Shown here piece after piece: positions 25,787 through 37,235 of a stretch of 64,000 nucleotides of DNA. The translations under genes were made by a program, and so were the position numbers. Source of the DNA: Prunella strophiata (taxonomy: Eukaryota > Chordata > Aves > Passeriformes > Prunellidae); assembly GCA_036583965.1 (NCBI GenBank), contig JAZBQD010000019.1, positions 15,205,585-15,269,584 on the forward strand, written 5' to 3'. The notes under the pieces are model-generated. The model saw only the letters and a program-made list of their open reading frames with translations. It did not search any database and was not told the origin of the DNA. Positions within the stretch are counted from its first letter, which is position 1. Every line of letters begins with the position of its first letter.

Positions 25787-27842
25787 ATAGTCCTCAGACA
25801 CACACTCTCTTCCTGACAGTTTTACAGGCAACTGACTGCCCAAGAACCTGGCAAGAGTGTTTTTTTCACTGCTTTTGCTTGGCTCTCCCTGGTCTCTGGT
25901 GCCACCAGTCAGGCTCAGGTGCTGGAAGGGATGGCCTTTGGTCTCACTGGCACTCAGGGGAAGCACAACAATTTTCATTTTTTGTCATTTATTTTAATTC
26001 TGGGAGTTACATATGCCATCTCTAAGTTCTTGTACCATTGTCATTAATTCAGGGTTTGAGCCTGTAGTCCTAAGTACTTGAGTTTGATGTATCTTTTGAA
26101 AAGAGAAATTCAAGCTAAGATACATTTTGAGAGCAAAATTTTGGTCTTGAATTCTACTTACTATTACTTATTTTCACCCCTGTTTTGTTTGAGTGTATTT
26201 TATAAAACTTCTAACAACTAGTTTTGAAAAGCTTTGCTAGTGTCAGGTATGTCTACAACTCTGCTATCTGGGAACTTAATGGAAAATATATCAGGAAAAT
26301 CTGAGATGAGCTGCCAGTGACAGATTACCCATATTGAGCATTACACTGCTGACTGCAGTGGAATTCACATCAGGCCCTAAATGCTTGTATGCTTTTGGAA
26401 ACACTTTTTCATTCAAGGTTGAGAGATTAAGTACAGATAAAGTAGAAAACATAAAATAATATTTTCTGAACGCTGATGAAATAATCATCTGAGGTAAAAT
26501 GTCTGTTAAGAGAAAAGGAATCACACCTGATTAAAAAAAGGAGGACTTTATTTCTTTCAAGGTATAGCACAGAAGAAAAAAAATAGAGTATCTGGTTCTG
26601 CTTATACAGCTTTCTTCCAGCAGACTATGAGTTTATATGAAAATTCAGTTCAAAGATTCCTACTGCATTGGTGAAAGAAGCTGAAAACAAAGTAGGAAAG
26701 GTCTAGTTTCTATTCCCATTTCTGTCACAGACTTTTGCTTAGCCTTCAGCTTTTTTTTCTTTCTGTTAGTCATGCTGGTTTTTGAAACAGGAGCCTAAAG
26801 CACTTTCATTATTTGAAGAGAAAAGGATGAAATATTTGTAAGACATGGAGAGTATACTTGGGATGCCCTCTACAGAAAAAAAGATAAAATTACTGAAAGG
26901 AATTGATTTTTACTCTACTTATACCAGTTTTGCAATGATACCAATCTCCCAATTTTAATGCAGTTATGTGTGTCAAGAAGTTAATTTAGATGAACTTTTG
27001 TAGACATACTTGAATGATACATCTTTATAGGGAAACAAGAAATGGCTGCATGAGGATTTATGATGCAATGTGCACATTTATCTTGCTGATCTTTTTTTTT
27101 TTTTACAGTCAGGAATCCTTTCCCTGGAAAGCCCTCAAATGTAACATGTAAAGCCAGCATGTAATAATCAGATGACCAAGCAGCAACTGAAATATGATAA
27201 TCTGATGACCAAGCAGCAACAGAAATAAGTTAATGATATGGGATGAAACTGCTCCTATAAGGAGGAACCAAGACACATTGCATAACTGAGTGGAGTCAGA
27301 GAGAGCAGAGAGAGATAACGAAATTATTCCTTAATTCCTTCCATATAGACCATTATCAGGCCAATGGGAAAATCATGTTTGTGAGTCCTTTATATGACTT
27401 CCCCTGGTTCCTGGAGCAGGAGTCCCCCTGTCCCAGCCACCACTTAGAGCATCCAGGAACTCCACACTCTCTTCTCGTGCAATTCCCTTGGATAGGCTCT
27501 ACTTCTGCAAAACTACACAAAATTTCTAGGTTGGCCTTGCATGTCCCTGTGTTCTGGAGACACAGCCATTTTCAACAACAGGAATGTGCAGTGAAGTAAC
27601 AAACTGCTTTCCTCTCCCTGTGTTTTTCCTGGCTGACATGCAGGTGATACCTATGTGTGGTAATTCACCCTCATTTTCCATTGCCTTCAACAGGAGCAAC
27701 ATATATTATCCAGAGTCTCTATTTCTGGCACCTATGATCTAAGGCAGATTTTCAAAGGACTGGGTGTGCCTGATGGATTCATTAACCATGCTGATCTGTC
27801 TGGAATTGCTGGGAAGCTGATTCTTTGAAAATGGTCATTTGT
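25787..27842 (+). pseudogene. Decayed serpin copy between genes 2 and 3
   Basis: Several serpin pieces lie in order on the plus strand. At 25787-25966 the DNA aligns base for base with gene 2 around its FYRQ segment. Read there it gives FYRQLTAQEPGKSVFF, then after a deletion SQAQVLEGMAFGLTGTQ, matching gene 2 FYRQATTQEPDKNIFF and [18 protein letters not shown] stop lies just before FYRQ. At about 27109-27140 a TTTTACAG acceptor followed by RNPFPGK may be the start of exon 3 (weak). At 27694-27842 the text gives [18 protein letters not shown], then NHADLSGIAG, which is exon 4 with a 4-bp deletion near its start, an internal TGA and a lost donor. No last exon was found before gene 3. Confidence 0.7.
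27165..27229 (+). repeat. Two-copy 33-bp tandem repeat
   Basis: TAATCAGATGACCAAGCAGC is followed 33 bp later by TAATCTGATGACCAAGCAGC. The continuations are also similar (AACTGAAATATGA versus AACAGAAATAAG). It lies within the decayed serpin copy. Confidence 0.85.
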
Positions 27843-29138
27843 GGGTCTGCTGTAACTGCTGGTCTTAACCTTGTCTACAAAGATACTTGGGCCAGAGTCA
27901 GAGGATCTGGTGCCTGGGAGTTGTGAGCAGGAACAGAAGCAACTTTCCACTCTTGCCCTGACATGCTGAGTGCTGCTGCATCTCCTGGGAGAAAGGAGAG
28001 GAATCACTGCAGCAGCTTTGCTGTTCCCAGAAATTCTTCTCAAGAAACAGTGGCATCCTTCAGATGGTTAGCCAAGCATTAGGACTGGGCTGAAAGATTA
28101 ATGCTATCTATGTAGGCAGGCCTAGGCTTGAGAGAAATATCTTGTCTTTGCTAGAGTTAAGCAACAGCATACTTGCTACTCCTGAGACTTGGTCATTTTA
28201 CATAATACTGCAATAAGCTTTCTGGGTACTTGCACATATCATGAAAAAAACCTCCTCTCTGTAGGAATATATTCTGACCAACCCTGCCTCTGTCTTGTAA
28301 GAGAGAGTAGTCACATAGCAATAACAATGATGGTTGATTCCTATGTCTAGATATATTGTAAGTTTACCTGGGGCGAAATCATGTACATTCAATGGAAATA
28401 ATTAGTCATTGCTAATTAGGATAAGTGCCACGCACCTCATCCTTAAATAACCTTCTAAATAGCTAAATTGTGCCTGTTTCAGCTTCCTCTGAGAGGGATC
28501 CCAGTGTAAGATATGTGTGATATGTATGCAATTCATGCTTATCTATGCACAAGGGGTTAAGGTTTTCTCTCTTCTCCTCAGTTAATATTTTGCTGTGGAA
28601 AAGTTTGCCTATTTCATTCTTTCATTTGTTTTCTTATTTCAGTTATTTTTCAAGCTATGCTTTGCTTTGCTTTTCACTTCAGTAGTTTCTAAAATACTCA
28701 TCAATGGTCCCTCAAAAAACTAACCAGTGTGCTGAGCCCATCAAACAATGCCATTTAGGGCAGGGTGGAGCTGCACCTGAACAAACTTCCTGCTGCCTTG
28801 GGTATTCAATTAGATGGCATTGTTGCATCAGGGTGTCCTGTACAGAAAGTTCAGTGGGACAGGGCATCCCTGTTCTTGGCCTTTTCTTAGCTTTCCAGTT
28901 CTTCTCATGTTCTGTTTTCAGGAACTGATTTATCACAGCAATTGGTAAAGCTTTTTTACTTACAGTTTAGCTTGAGCCAAGAGTAGCAAAGTCTCTGGTC
29001 TTTCTCTCCCTTTAGAGCCCTAGGTGCTGGCATCATTCTGGCTGGCTGATGGGAGAAAGACTTTAAATATTTGATATCCACAAAAAAAAAAAATAGTTTA
29101 CTTAATCTTTGCTGAGCAAATAAGTCTTATTTGCCTTG
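27843..29138. other. Intergenic region before serpin gene 3
   Basis: No supported gene. The expected last exon of the decayed serpin copy is not recognisable here. Confidence 0.45.
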
Positions 29139-29151
29139 TTTAATCTTTAAC
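29139..29151 (+). promoter_or_regulatory. HNF1-like site upstream of serpin gene 3
   Basis: TTTAATCTTTAAC matches GTTAATNATTAAC at all but two of the twelve specified positions. Its first base is 84 bp before the end of the proposed exon 1 at 29223, exactly as in gene 1. A further CATTAAC half-site follows at 29158-29164. Confidence 0.5.
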
Positions 29152-29171
29152 AGTGGACATTAACTTAATAC

Positions 29172-29223
29172 TAGAAAGCAAATGAATGAGGGAAGAAGCA
29201 CAGTGAAAGAAAAGTCCAGCACA
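29172..29223 (+). other. Putative non-coding exon 1 of serpin gene 3
   Basis: It ends at AGCACA|GTAAGTACC (29223/29224), the same donor string as genes 1 and 2. The acceptor of the coding exon is CTTAACAG at 30868. The 5' end is not defined by the sequence. Confidence 0.4.
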
Positions 29224-30882
29224 GTAAGTACCATGCTATACTTTCTTAGAAGTCTTTGAATTTATGCTGTGTGTGATCCCTGCTATTTACTGCTGAGATT
29301 AATTTGTTTTGTACAGTAATTGGACATTATTTTTAGCTTCTGGAAACATGTTCTGAATATTTGAAGCAAAATTAATTCAGCCATCCAGTTCCTAGCTATA
29401 GTGACAGGATGGTAGGGATTTGAAAGCCAAAATGAATACCCAACAAGATGAAGAACAAAACCTTGTCTCTGCTCCCAGAGGAATAAATTTAGTTGAAACC
29501 TCGATCTGTTTCAGGCTAATGCAGGGCTAATGAGAGTAGCTTCATTTCTGTCTAGTGTGCTTAAAGACCAGGCTACTTGCAGTCAAGTGGCCTGGAAGAG
29601 AAATCAGTGTCTCTCAAAGACAGATTTGGGTAATTATGAAATTAACTGCTACCAGAACAAAATTAGTTACCAAGAGCTAGAATGCCTTTTTTTTATCCTG
29701 AGTCAGTGTTTATCTCCAGCATTTTAGACATGCTGAGCATAGCTCCCATACTCAGCACTTCAACAGCTGAGATCTCCAGTTCTTCATAAGGGACATGCAG
29801 AAAAGGGGGAACCTGGAAATAACAACTCCCCACAATAAGTCTGATGCAAGACCTGGACCTGGCATTAGACACACAGCCTGAGGCAGATTCTGGGCAGAAT
29901 CTCATTCTTCAGGATAAGTATACAGCTGCTATGAACAGCATTCAGACCATCTCTGTTTCCCTGAGGGTCCACTGCTTGCTTCATGGGTTTGAGTTTCTGT
30001 CATTTGAGATCATTTAGATGAGGCACTGTATGGAGAGCATTCTTCCCCAATATGTCACAGGATTCTTCACCAAAAGGACAGAAAAAAGACTGTGGGGTTA
30101 TGTATAATTTGCTTATGTCAGTTGAAGGAAAAGGAAAGGTCCTCAAATTACATATACACAGCAAGGCAGATTCCACTGTAGCTTTTCCTAAGCTCTTGAA
30201 TCTTGAGCTTTGCAGCTTTATGGATAGCTTATGTGCAATATAGAGTGTCAAAAAACTTTCTCAATTTAGCCTCAGTTTGCTGAAACACTTAAGGTAAAAT
30301 CTTGAAATAATATAGGTCTTGAGTCAGAGCTGTTATATAAGAGGCAGAAATATATAAACAGTTTAAGGGCTGAGCATTCAGGTGGATTTTATACACTGCT
30401 ATAACTGACTATCTCTGCAGTGCTAGAAAAGCAAAGTCATAACAAGACCATGGGTACCACAGAAAAACATCAGCAAAAGTTGGTCCCTCTGCCAAAGTAC
30501 TGAGCCAGACAGATGGGTGCAAATTCATGAACTCAGCCATGTACCCCAAGGCACTTAGGAATGCACTGAGGCCATGCTGGTCAGAAGCAAGAACTATTTC
30601 ACACATAATACCTCAGGAAAGCTGATTCTTCCCTGGTAATACCACATTATTGTCTTATCTCCTTTGCTCCTTGGTCACAAACTAAGAAAACTGACTAGAA
30701 ATAGACTGTAGGCCAGTCCATTCCAGAGACCAAGTAGAAGAATATTTCAAAAAATATAGTATTTCTAATGACTGACATGGGAAAATCAGTACCTAGAATA
30801 CAAAATCTTTTTATCCAGTAAAGAAAAACTTCTTTAGATCTAAAGGTTGCTCTGTTCTTTCTTAACAGAACTGTTCAGGACA

Positions 30883-33800
30883 ATGAAGTCTGCATTGTAT
30901 TTTTGTTTGCTGCTTCTTGGACTTCAAGTCCAGGGTCAACAGCAGGAACAGCAAATACCAGTCCCAGAAGACCAAGCCCAGGCTGATCATGAAAACTTGC
31001 CTCATGTCAAGCTGGCCCCCAGCAATGCTGACTTTGCATTTAAGCTTTACAAGCAGATCAGAGATGAGTCGGGCGACTGGGAACATTTTCTTCTCTCCTT
31101 TGAGTATCTCCACTGCCTTTGCAATGCTCACCCTGGGGGCCAGATCAAACACTCTCAGAGAGCTGCAGAAAGGCCTTGCCTTCAACCTGACACAGATGGA
31201 GGAGGAGGAGATTCATCAGGGATTTCAGCATATCCTCCAGCTGCTGAATGACCCTCACCGAGAAGAGCAACTGAACATGGGCAATGCCCTGTTCGTAGAT
31301 AACCAAGTGGAATTGCTTCAAAACTTTTTGGATCGTGTCACAAAGTTTTATTATGCTGAACCTGTTTCTAGTAACTTCCAGAATATTCCACAGGCTATAA
31401 AGGAAATCAATATGTACGTGGAAACAAAAACACATGGCAAAATTGTTGATTTACTCAAGAGTCTTGATTCGGACACCGTGATGGTTCTCATTAACTACAT
31501 TTTCTTTAGAGGTGAGTGACAGACATGGGTAGCAGCTATACAAATAAGCTCTGGAAGTTCTAAGAAACAAAACTTTTTCACATTGTGAACACATCTTAGT
31601 AATCTAATTTAAAATACATATTTCTGTTTTTAAATTACACAGGAAAATATTTGAAAGACAGGTATGAAGAATCATTTTCTATATGAGAAATTATTAAAAA
31701 ATGAAAAAATAACAGAACCAGCAGAAGTAATGATCAATGTCATATAAATTTTAAACCAGGTTCAGAGCTGAAGATATTCAGAACTTATGATCATTTGTTG
31801 AAAGGCACAGGTATGTGGCTGTGCAGGACATGGCCAAACACAGATGACATTTGCATGAAAGGAATAAGCCTGAAGCTTTTATAGTTGGAGTCTGTGAAAG
31901 ATAATGATCTGAACAGGCAAAGATTCATCTCTTTTCCACTTGCAAGCCTCAACATATACTTTTCTTGTGGGATTTTTATTAAAACCATTGAAAAGAGGTG
32001 AAGCTTCTTTCCATGGCCAGGGAACAAGCATCCTTAAATTGAGATAGGCTTGTTGCTGTCTCTACAGTTCAAGTATATTATTGTAAGCATCATTTAATGT
32101 GATATGCCTCTTTTTTTAATTCTATACTCATTCTTTTTCTCAAAGGTTCCTGGGAAAGACCTTTCAACAACTTAAGCACGAGAGACGATGACTTCTTTTT
32201 GGATGCCAAGAATTCTGTTAAGGTCAAAATGATGCATCAAAACAAGGCCTTTAATGTCCACAGGGATGAGGAGTTGTCTTGCTGGGTAGTAGAAATCCCA
32301 TACAAAGGAAATGTTACTTCATTGTTTGTTCTGCCCGATAAAGGGACAATGAAACAGGTGGAAGATGTTCTGCTAAAAGAAACAGTGTCCAACTGGTTGA
32401 AAGCACTTAAAATAAGGTAATATTCTAATTGTGCCTTTTTTTAAGCATTGAATAGGCTAAAACTACTCATCCAGGGAAGGTAAAGCTTAAGATACCATGA
32501 TGAGTTACTAAGTACAGCTCTGAGGAACAAGCACTACTCAGCTTCTTTACCTCAGACAAGCTATCATGTGATTTCATACCAAAGGGAAACCCTCTCAGCT
32601 CCAGCTGTGAGGATCCTGCACATAGGTAGATTGCCCTCAGGAACCTGCCTTCAGTAGGAAGAATCCAGTTTAAAAAAAATACAATTCTTTTTCTCCAGCC
32701 TGGATGATACTTTCCAGTCAGTCACTTTCATAAACCATCACTGCACCATGGACCAGCCTGTGGCTGCTGGGACAGGAACCTCAGCTTCTGCTTCTCTAAC
32801 ATGAGATTTATCACTGGCTCAGAAAGCCAAGCCTTAGCTCCATGGGTATTTGGGATGGATATATACCTGCAACAAATACTGCTTCAAGGGATCTTGCAAT
32901 AACAAACTCACATTTTTATCTCTTTTCGAAAAGAAAAATCTACTTGGATCTTCCAAAATTCTCTATCTCCGGCTCCTATGATGTTAAGAACCTGTTTGAG
33001 AAAATGGGTGTGACAGAGGTGTTCAGTGATCAGGCTGATCTCTCTGGAGTGGCAAAAAATCTTCATCTGAAGGTTTCCAAAGTAAGTATGCAAGCAGGGA
33101 TGGTAATCAAGAGATTTTTCTGCCTTGTTTGTATGCAGGTTTAATCCTACAAATAGGCTGATCCTACCCCTGGAGTGTAGTCATTGTTTAATGATGGTAA
33201 TAAAGAAAGGAAAAGGTTAGGCATCAAATGCCTGTTGTTCCTACAGTTTAATATTAAATTGTTTACTGCACAGTGATCCCACAAACTTAGCTGAAAGTCT
33301 CTGAAGAAGAAAACAACTGGAAAGCATAGCAGGAATAATTTCACAAAAAGCTGGTGTTAAAGAAGTAATGCATGACAAGAATCATAGTAACGACACAAGA
33401 CTGGGAATAATCATTCTTATACTATGTATAAACCTTTCATCACTACATTGTATGAGCACTTCAGAATTTATATGGACCATGGACTTGTAGGACAGGGATA
33501 GCCCCATTTCACAAGCAAGAAATGAGAAAACAGACAAACAAAATTATTTCTCTAGAGTCCCAAGGAGAATATGCCTTGTGCCATGAGGGAGGTGAGCCTT
33601 CCCTCAGTCCTTCACTTGTGAGACCACCTCTGGAGTTCAACACATCCAGTTTGGGGCTCCCAAATACAAGGGGCACATGGACACCCTGGAGCAGAGTGAG
33701 TCCAGAGGAGGGTGAGCACCATGGCTGGAGCACTGGATGGGTGAGGAGAGGCTGGGAGATCCAGAGCTGCCTGTCAGGAGAAGGGAGGGTGAAGGGGGGG

Positions 33801-35346
33801 GTTCTTAGCACTGGCTACAGATATTTATTAGAAAGGTAGAGACAAGATGGACATAGATTCCTCTTGCAGATGAACTGTGATATGTCAAGGGAAAACAGAC
33901 AAACAAAATTATTTCTCTAGAGTCCCAAGGAGAATATGCCTTGTGTCATGAGGGAGGTGAGCCTTCCCTCAGTCCTTCACTTGTGAGACCACCTCTGGAG
34001 TTCAACACATCCAGTTGGGGCTCCCAAATACAAGGGACACATGGACACCCTGGAGCAGAGTGAGTCCAGAGGAGGGTGAGCACCATGGCTGGAGCACTGG
34101 ATGGGTGAGGAGAGGCTGGGAGATCCAGAGCTGCCTGTCAGGAGAAGGGAGGGTGAAGGGGGGGTTCTTAGCACTGGCTACAGATATTTATTAGAAAGGT
34201 AGAGACAAGATGGACATAGATTCCTCTTGCAGATGAACTGTGATATGTCAAGGGAAAACAGACAAAAGATAGAAAATGGGTTTTATATAAAAAAAATCAC
34301 CATGAGGGTGATCAAAAACTAGTATGGGTTACTAATGAAATTTCTGTCCTTTGAAATACTCAAATCCTGAGTGGATTAAATCTTGAGTAACCTCATCTGG
34401 TGTCAGAGGTGACACAGTGCAGGAGGGTTGGTGGCATTCAATGGCCTCTAGAGGTCCTTCTATCATATATTATTTGTGATTCCCCACATTCCTCCCTATG
34501 TCCTGTGGAAACACCTGGATTGTAGATATGGGATTGATGCTTGGAAAGCCAAGGAAATTGGTGAAGGGTAAGCAGAGACTCATGAGAGGAAATTTTAGAT
34601 GTGTTGCAGACAATGAAGGAAGAAAACAGAGGGCTGTCCAAAACCAATGAAATAGCTCAGGTGAATTTCTAAACACGAATTTGTTACACCTACCACAGAA
34701 AGTCCTGAAAAATCTTACCCGTGGGCTGTGTTACAGAAAGACACTCTATAAAGCTTGTCACTATTGTTTTTGCAGAGAGAACTATTTTGCTTACACAGAA
34801 ATTGATGCAAAATGAAAAAATGTCTTCTTTTGTGTTCAGTATTAAGGACAAAATCTTACCCTGAGAAACAACAGAATAATAAATATCCTCTGTGTTGCTC
34901 AGTCTCTGCAAGCAGGCATGTTTGACTCGGACTGTTGAAGAAAACTTTTCCTGAACTCAGAGCAAACTTTGCTTGTCTTGGAAAGGCTGGACACTAGTGT
35001 TTTTTCCCCACAAGTTGTACATTCATTCTGTGTTTTCTTTTAAGAAATACCTTCTCACAGTGTTAAAGCAAGCATATTTTCCCCCAGCTGCTTCTCTCTC
35101 TTCTGCACCTAGATTATAATCTCTGTTTCCTTGCAGGCAATTCACAAGGCCACGGTGGATGTCAGAGAGAATGGCACAGAGGCTGCTGCAGTGTCTGCAT
35201 TAGAAATGGTACCACTGAGTCTACCAATTCCTCCTCCTCCTCACATCACCTTCAACAGGCCCTTCCTGATGATGGTTATTGACAAAACCACTGATGGCCT
35301 GCTCTTCCTGGGGAAAATCGTAAACCCAGCTGCTAAGGAAGAGTAG
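30883..35346 (+). pseudogene. Serpin gene 3: clade A serpin with one frameshift, P1 Leu
   Basis: Exons are 30883-31511, 32146-32416 (271 bp), 32934-33081 (148 bp) and 35137-35346, with normal splice borders. The product starts with MKSALYFCLLLLGLQVQG (signal peptide) and reads in frame to LYKQIRDE. One extra base near 31070-31082 then shifts the frame, and translation would end at 31251 after 122 residues. The original frame resumes at [20 protein letters not shown] and stays open to the stop. Without the extra base the gene would encode 418 residues. The hinge is GTEAAAV, the loop core is MVPLSLP with P1 Leu and P1' Ser (codon 35215-35217), and the signature is FNRPFLMMVI. If functional, chymotrypsin-like or neutrophil proteases are the likely targets. 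A single indel in an otherwise clean gene could be a sequencing error. Intron 4 holds a 365-bp tandem duplication. Confidence 0.88.
33526..34253 (+). repeat. Recent 365-bp tandem duplication containing a CR1-like segment
   Basis: Copy 1 (33526-33890) and copy 2 (33891-34253) differ at only about four positions: C/T and G/A substitutions, one missing T and one missing G. The unit carries CR1-type text (TTGGGGCTCCCAAATACAAG, then GGTGAGGAGAGGCTGGGAGA). The 13-mer GAAAACAGACAAA marks the start of each copy and recurs at 34254. The duplication lies in intron 4 of serpin gene 3. Confidence 0.95.
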
Positions 35347-35452
35347 GCCAGAGCACTTATACTCCCCAGTGCAGAGAGGAGAGCTTGTGCACATCCCAGG
35401 AATTTCTTTGCAAAGTAGGACTAGAACTGATCTGATGCATATTTAACAATTA

Positions 35453-35458
35453 AATAAA
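35453..35458 (+). terminator. Poly(A) signal of serpin gene 3
   Basis: AATAAA, about 107 bp after the stop codon, within TTAAATAAATAATTC. Confidence 0.65.
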
Positions 35459-36499
35459 TAATTCTGCCGTCAAATTCTTGTTTACTTTAAAACAGACATT
35501 TGGGTGCAAACATTATAGACCATTTTTACAAAATCACTCAGCCCAAGTAGGCAGCCATGGGATCTTCAACAGATACATAGATATAATTTCTGTGTTGTTA
35601 TCAGGGTTTTTTGTATGCAGATACAACTTCCTGCTGTTGGCTGAGAAACTTGCTGTGTCTCCCATTTCCTGTCCTCGCCTCACAAACCACAATTCTATCC
35701 CTTTCAGCTGGGGAACCCTTCTTTCCCTCCCTCTCATTCTACCATGAATCCCAGGAGAAGTCTCCTTCCTCTTTGAAGTCCTTCCATGGGAATGGAAACA
35801 GAGACACGGAGCTGTTATATGTGTCCTCTCCTACATGGTGGATGCTCCTTGGTAAAGAACAATCCTTTTCCTTCTAGCTTGACAGCTGCCTTCTGCCAGC
35901 TTCAAACCTTGCTCCCTTCTGCACTTCTCACTATTTGCTCCAGAATAAGGGGCCCAACATTTCTGGCAAGGCAAGAATTTAGTTTTTGTGTCAGTGAAAG
36001 CTGCACATCCTTGCACAAATTATCATCTCTAATGGTCTTGTGCATGCACAGTAAAACATGGGATCCCTAGGAGAACCAGATGTGGCAAAACCCATCCTCT
36101 GGTTCCAGAAACTGGTGACTGCATCTCTTGTCATGTCTCTGTTGTCCACATGCCAGCTGATCATATTGACTTCCACTTGCTTCAGCAAGCTCAGGCTGCT
36201 GAATGCCTCCAAGAGGGTTCTCTCCATTAAGCTGATGTTCAGGATGCAGAAAGGTGACTTGGGCACCTTCCTGGGTACTGAGTAGGCAGAAGCCAACATT
36301 ACCAACAGCACCATGTGAAGGGAAAGTCATGCTGCAGCAGGTTAATTTCATTAACTGGTGATTAAAAATAGAGTAGGATAGTAGTAAAGACATAGTTGAA
36401 AACACCTTCCCCCAACCCCTTCCTTCTTCCAGGCTCAATTTCACTCCTAACTCCTCTACTCCTCTCTCTGAGTGGTGCAGGAAAGCAGACACAGGGGCA

Positions 36500-37235
36500 G
36501 AGGAGTTGAGGTCAGTTTATAATGCTTCATCTCTGCCACTCCTTCCTATTCCTGACCTTCCTCTGCTCCAGCACGATGACAGCTGACAGTGCTTCAGGAA
36601 CTGCTCTGGCATGGGTCTTTCCTGAGGATCCAATCCATCAGGAACAGGCTGCTCCAGTGTGGTCTTCTCTCCACAGGGCTGCAGCTCCTGCCAGGACCCT
36701 GCTCCAGGGCAAGCTCTCCACAAGCTGCAACTTCTTCTTGGCCACATCCACTTGCTCTGCCATGGAGTCCTCCAGCAGTGTGGGCTTCTCTCCACCACAG
36801 TGCTCCATGGGCTGCCCCTTGGGGCACAGCTGCCTCACCTGGGGCTTCTCCAGGGGCTGCAGGGCAATCTCTGCTCCAGACTCTGGAGCACCTCCTGCCC
36901 CTTCTCCTGCATTGATCTGAATCTCTGTGGGGCTGCTTCTCTCACTTGTTATTTTAGTCTTCCCTCTCACAGCTGCTACACAATGAGTTTTCCTTTTTCT
37001 CAAATGCATTCCCCAGAGGTGCCACCATCTTGCCTGTGGGGCTCAGCTGTGTTGTGTGGTGGGTCTGTTGGAGCCCTCTGGAATGGGCTGGAACTGCTCA
37101 TGTGAATTTCTAAACATGAAAATGGACAGGACAGCCCTCTCTCTCTCACAGAGGCTGCCCAGCAGCCCCCTCTGCCAGCACCTCTGCACAACCCCCAGAT
37201 ACACAGAACCCAGTCCCCAGCAGGTAATGCCATTT
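36500..37235 (-). mobile_element. Diverged interspersed repeat, possibly LTR-derived, of a songbird type
   Basis: The minus strand encodes a low-complexity frame (36638-37009) starting MHLRKRKTHC and containing GGAPESGAEIALQPLEKP and SMAEQVDVAKK. From memory, peptides with this pattern (MHLRKGK..., GAEIPLQP..., EQVDV) recur across songbird genomes as parts of a repeat rather than a gene. The region is GC-richer than its surroundings. The class and boundaries are uncertain. Confidence 0.4.

Noticed and set aside
36067..36492. 141-codon minus-strand open frame
   Set aside because: I see no recognisable domain, and it adjoins the interspersed repeat at 36.5-37.2 kb, so it is probably repeat-related or random.
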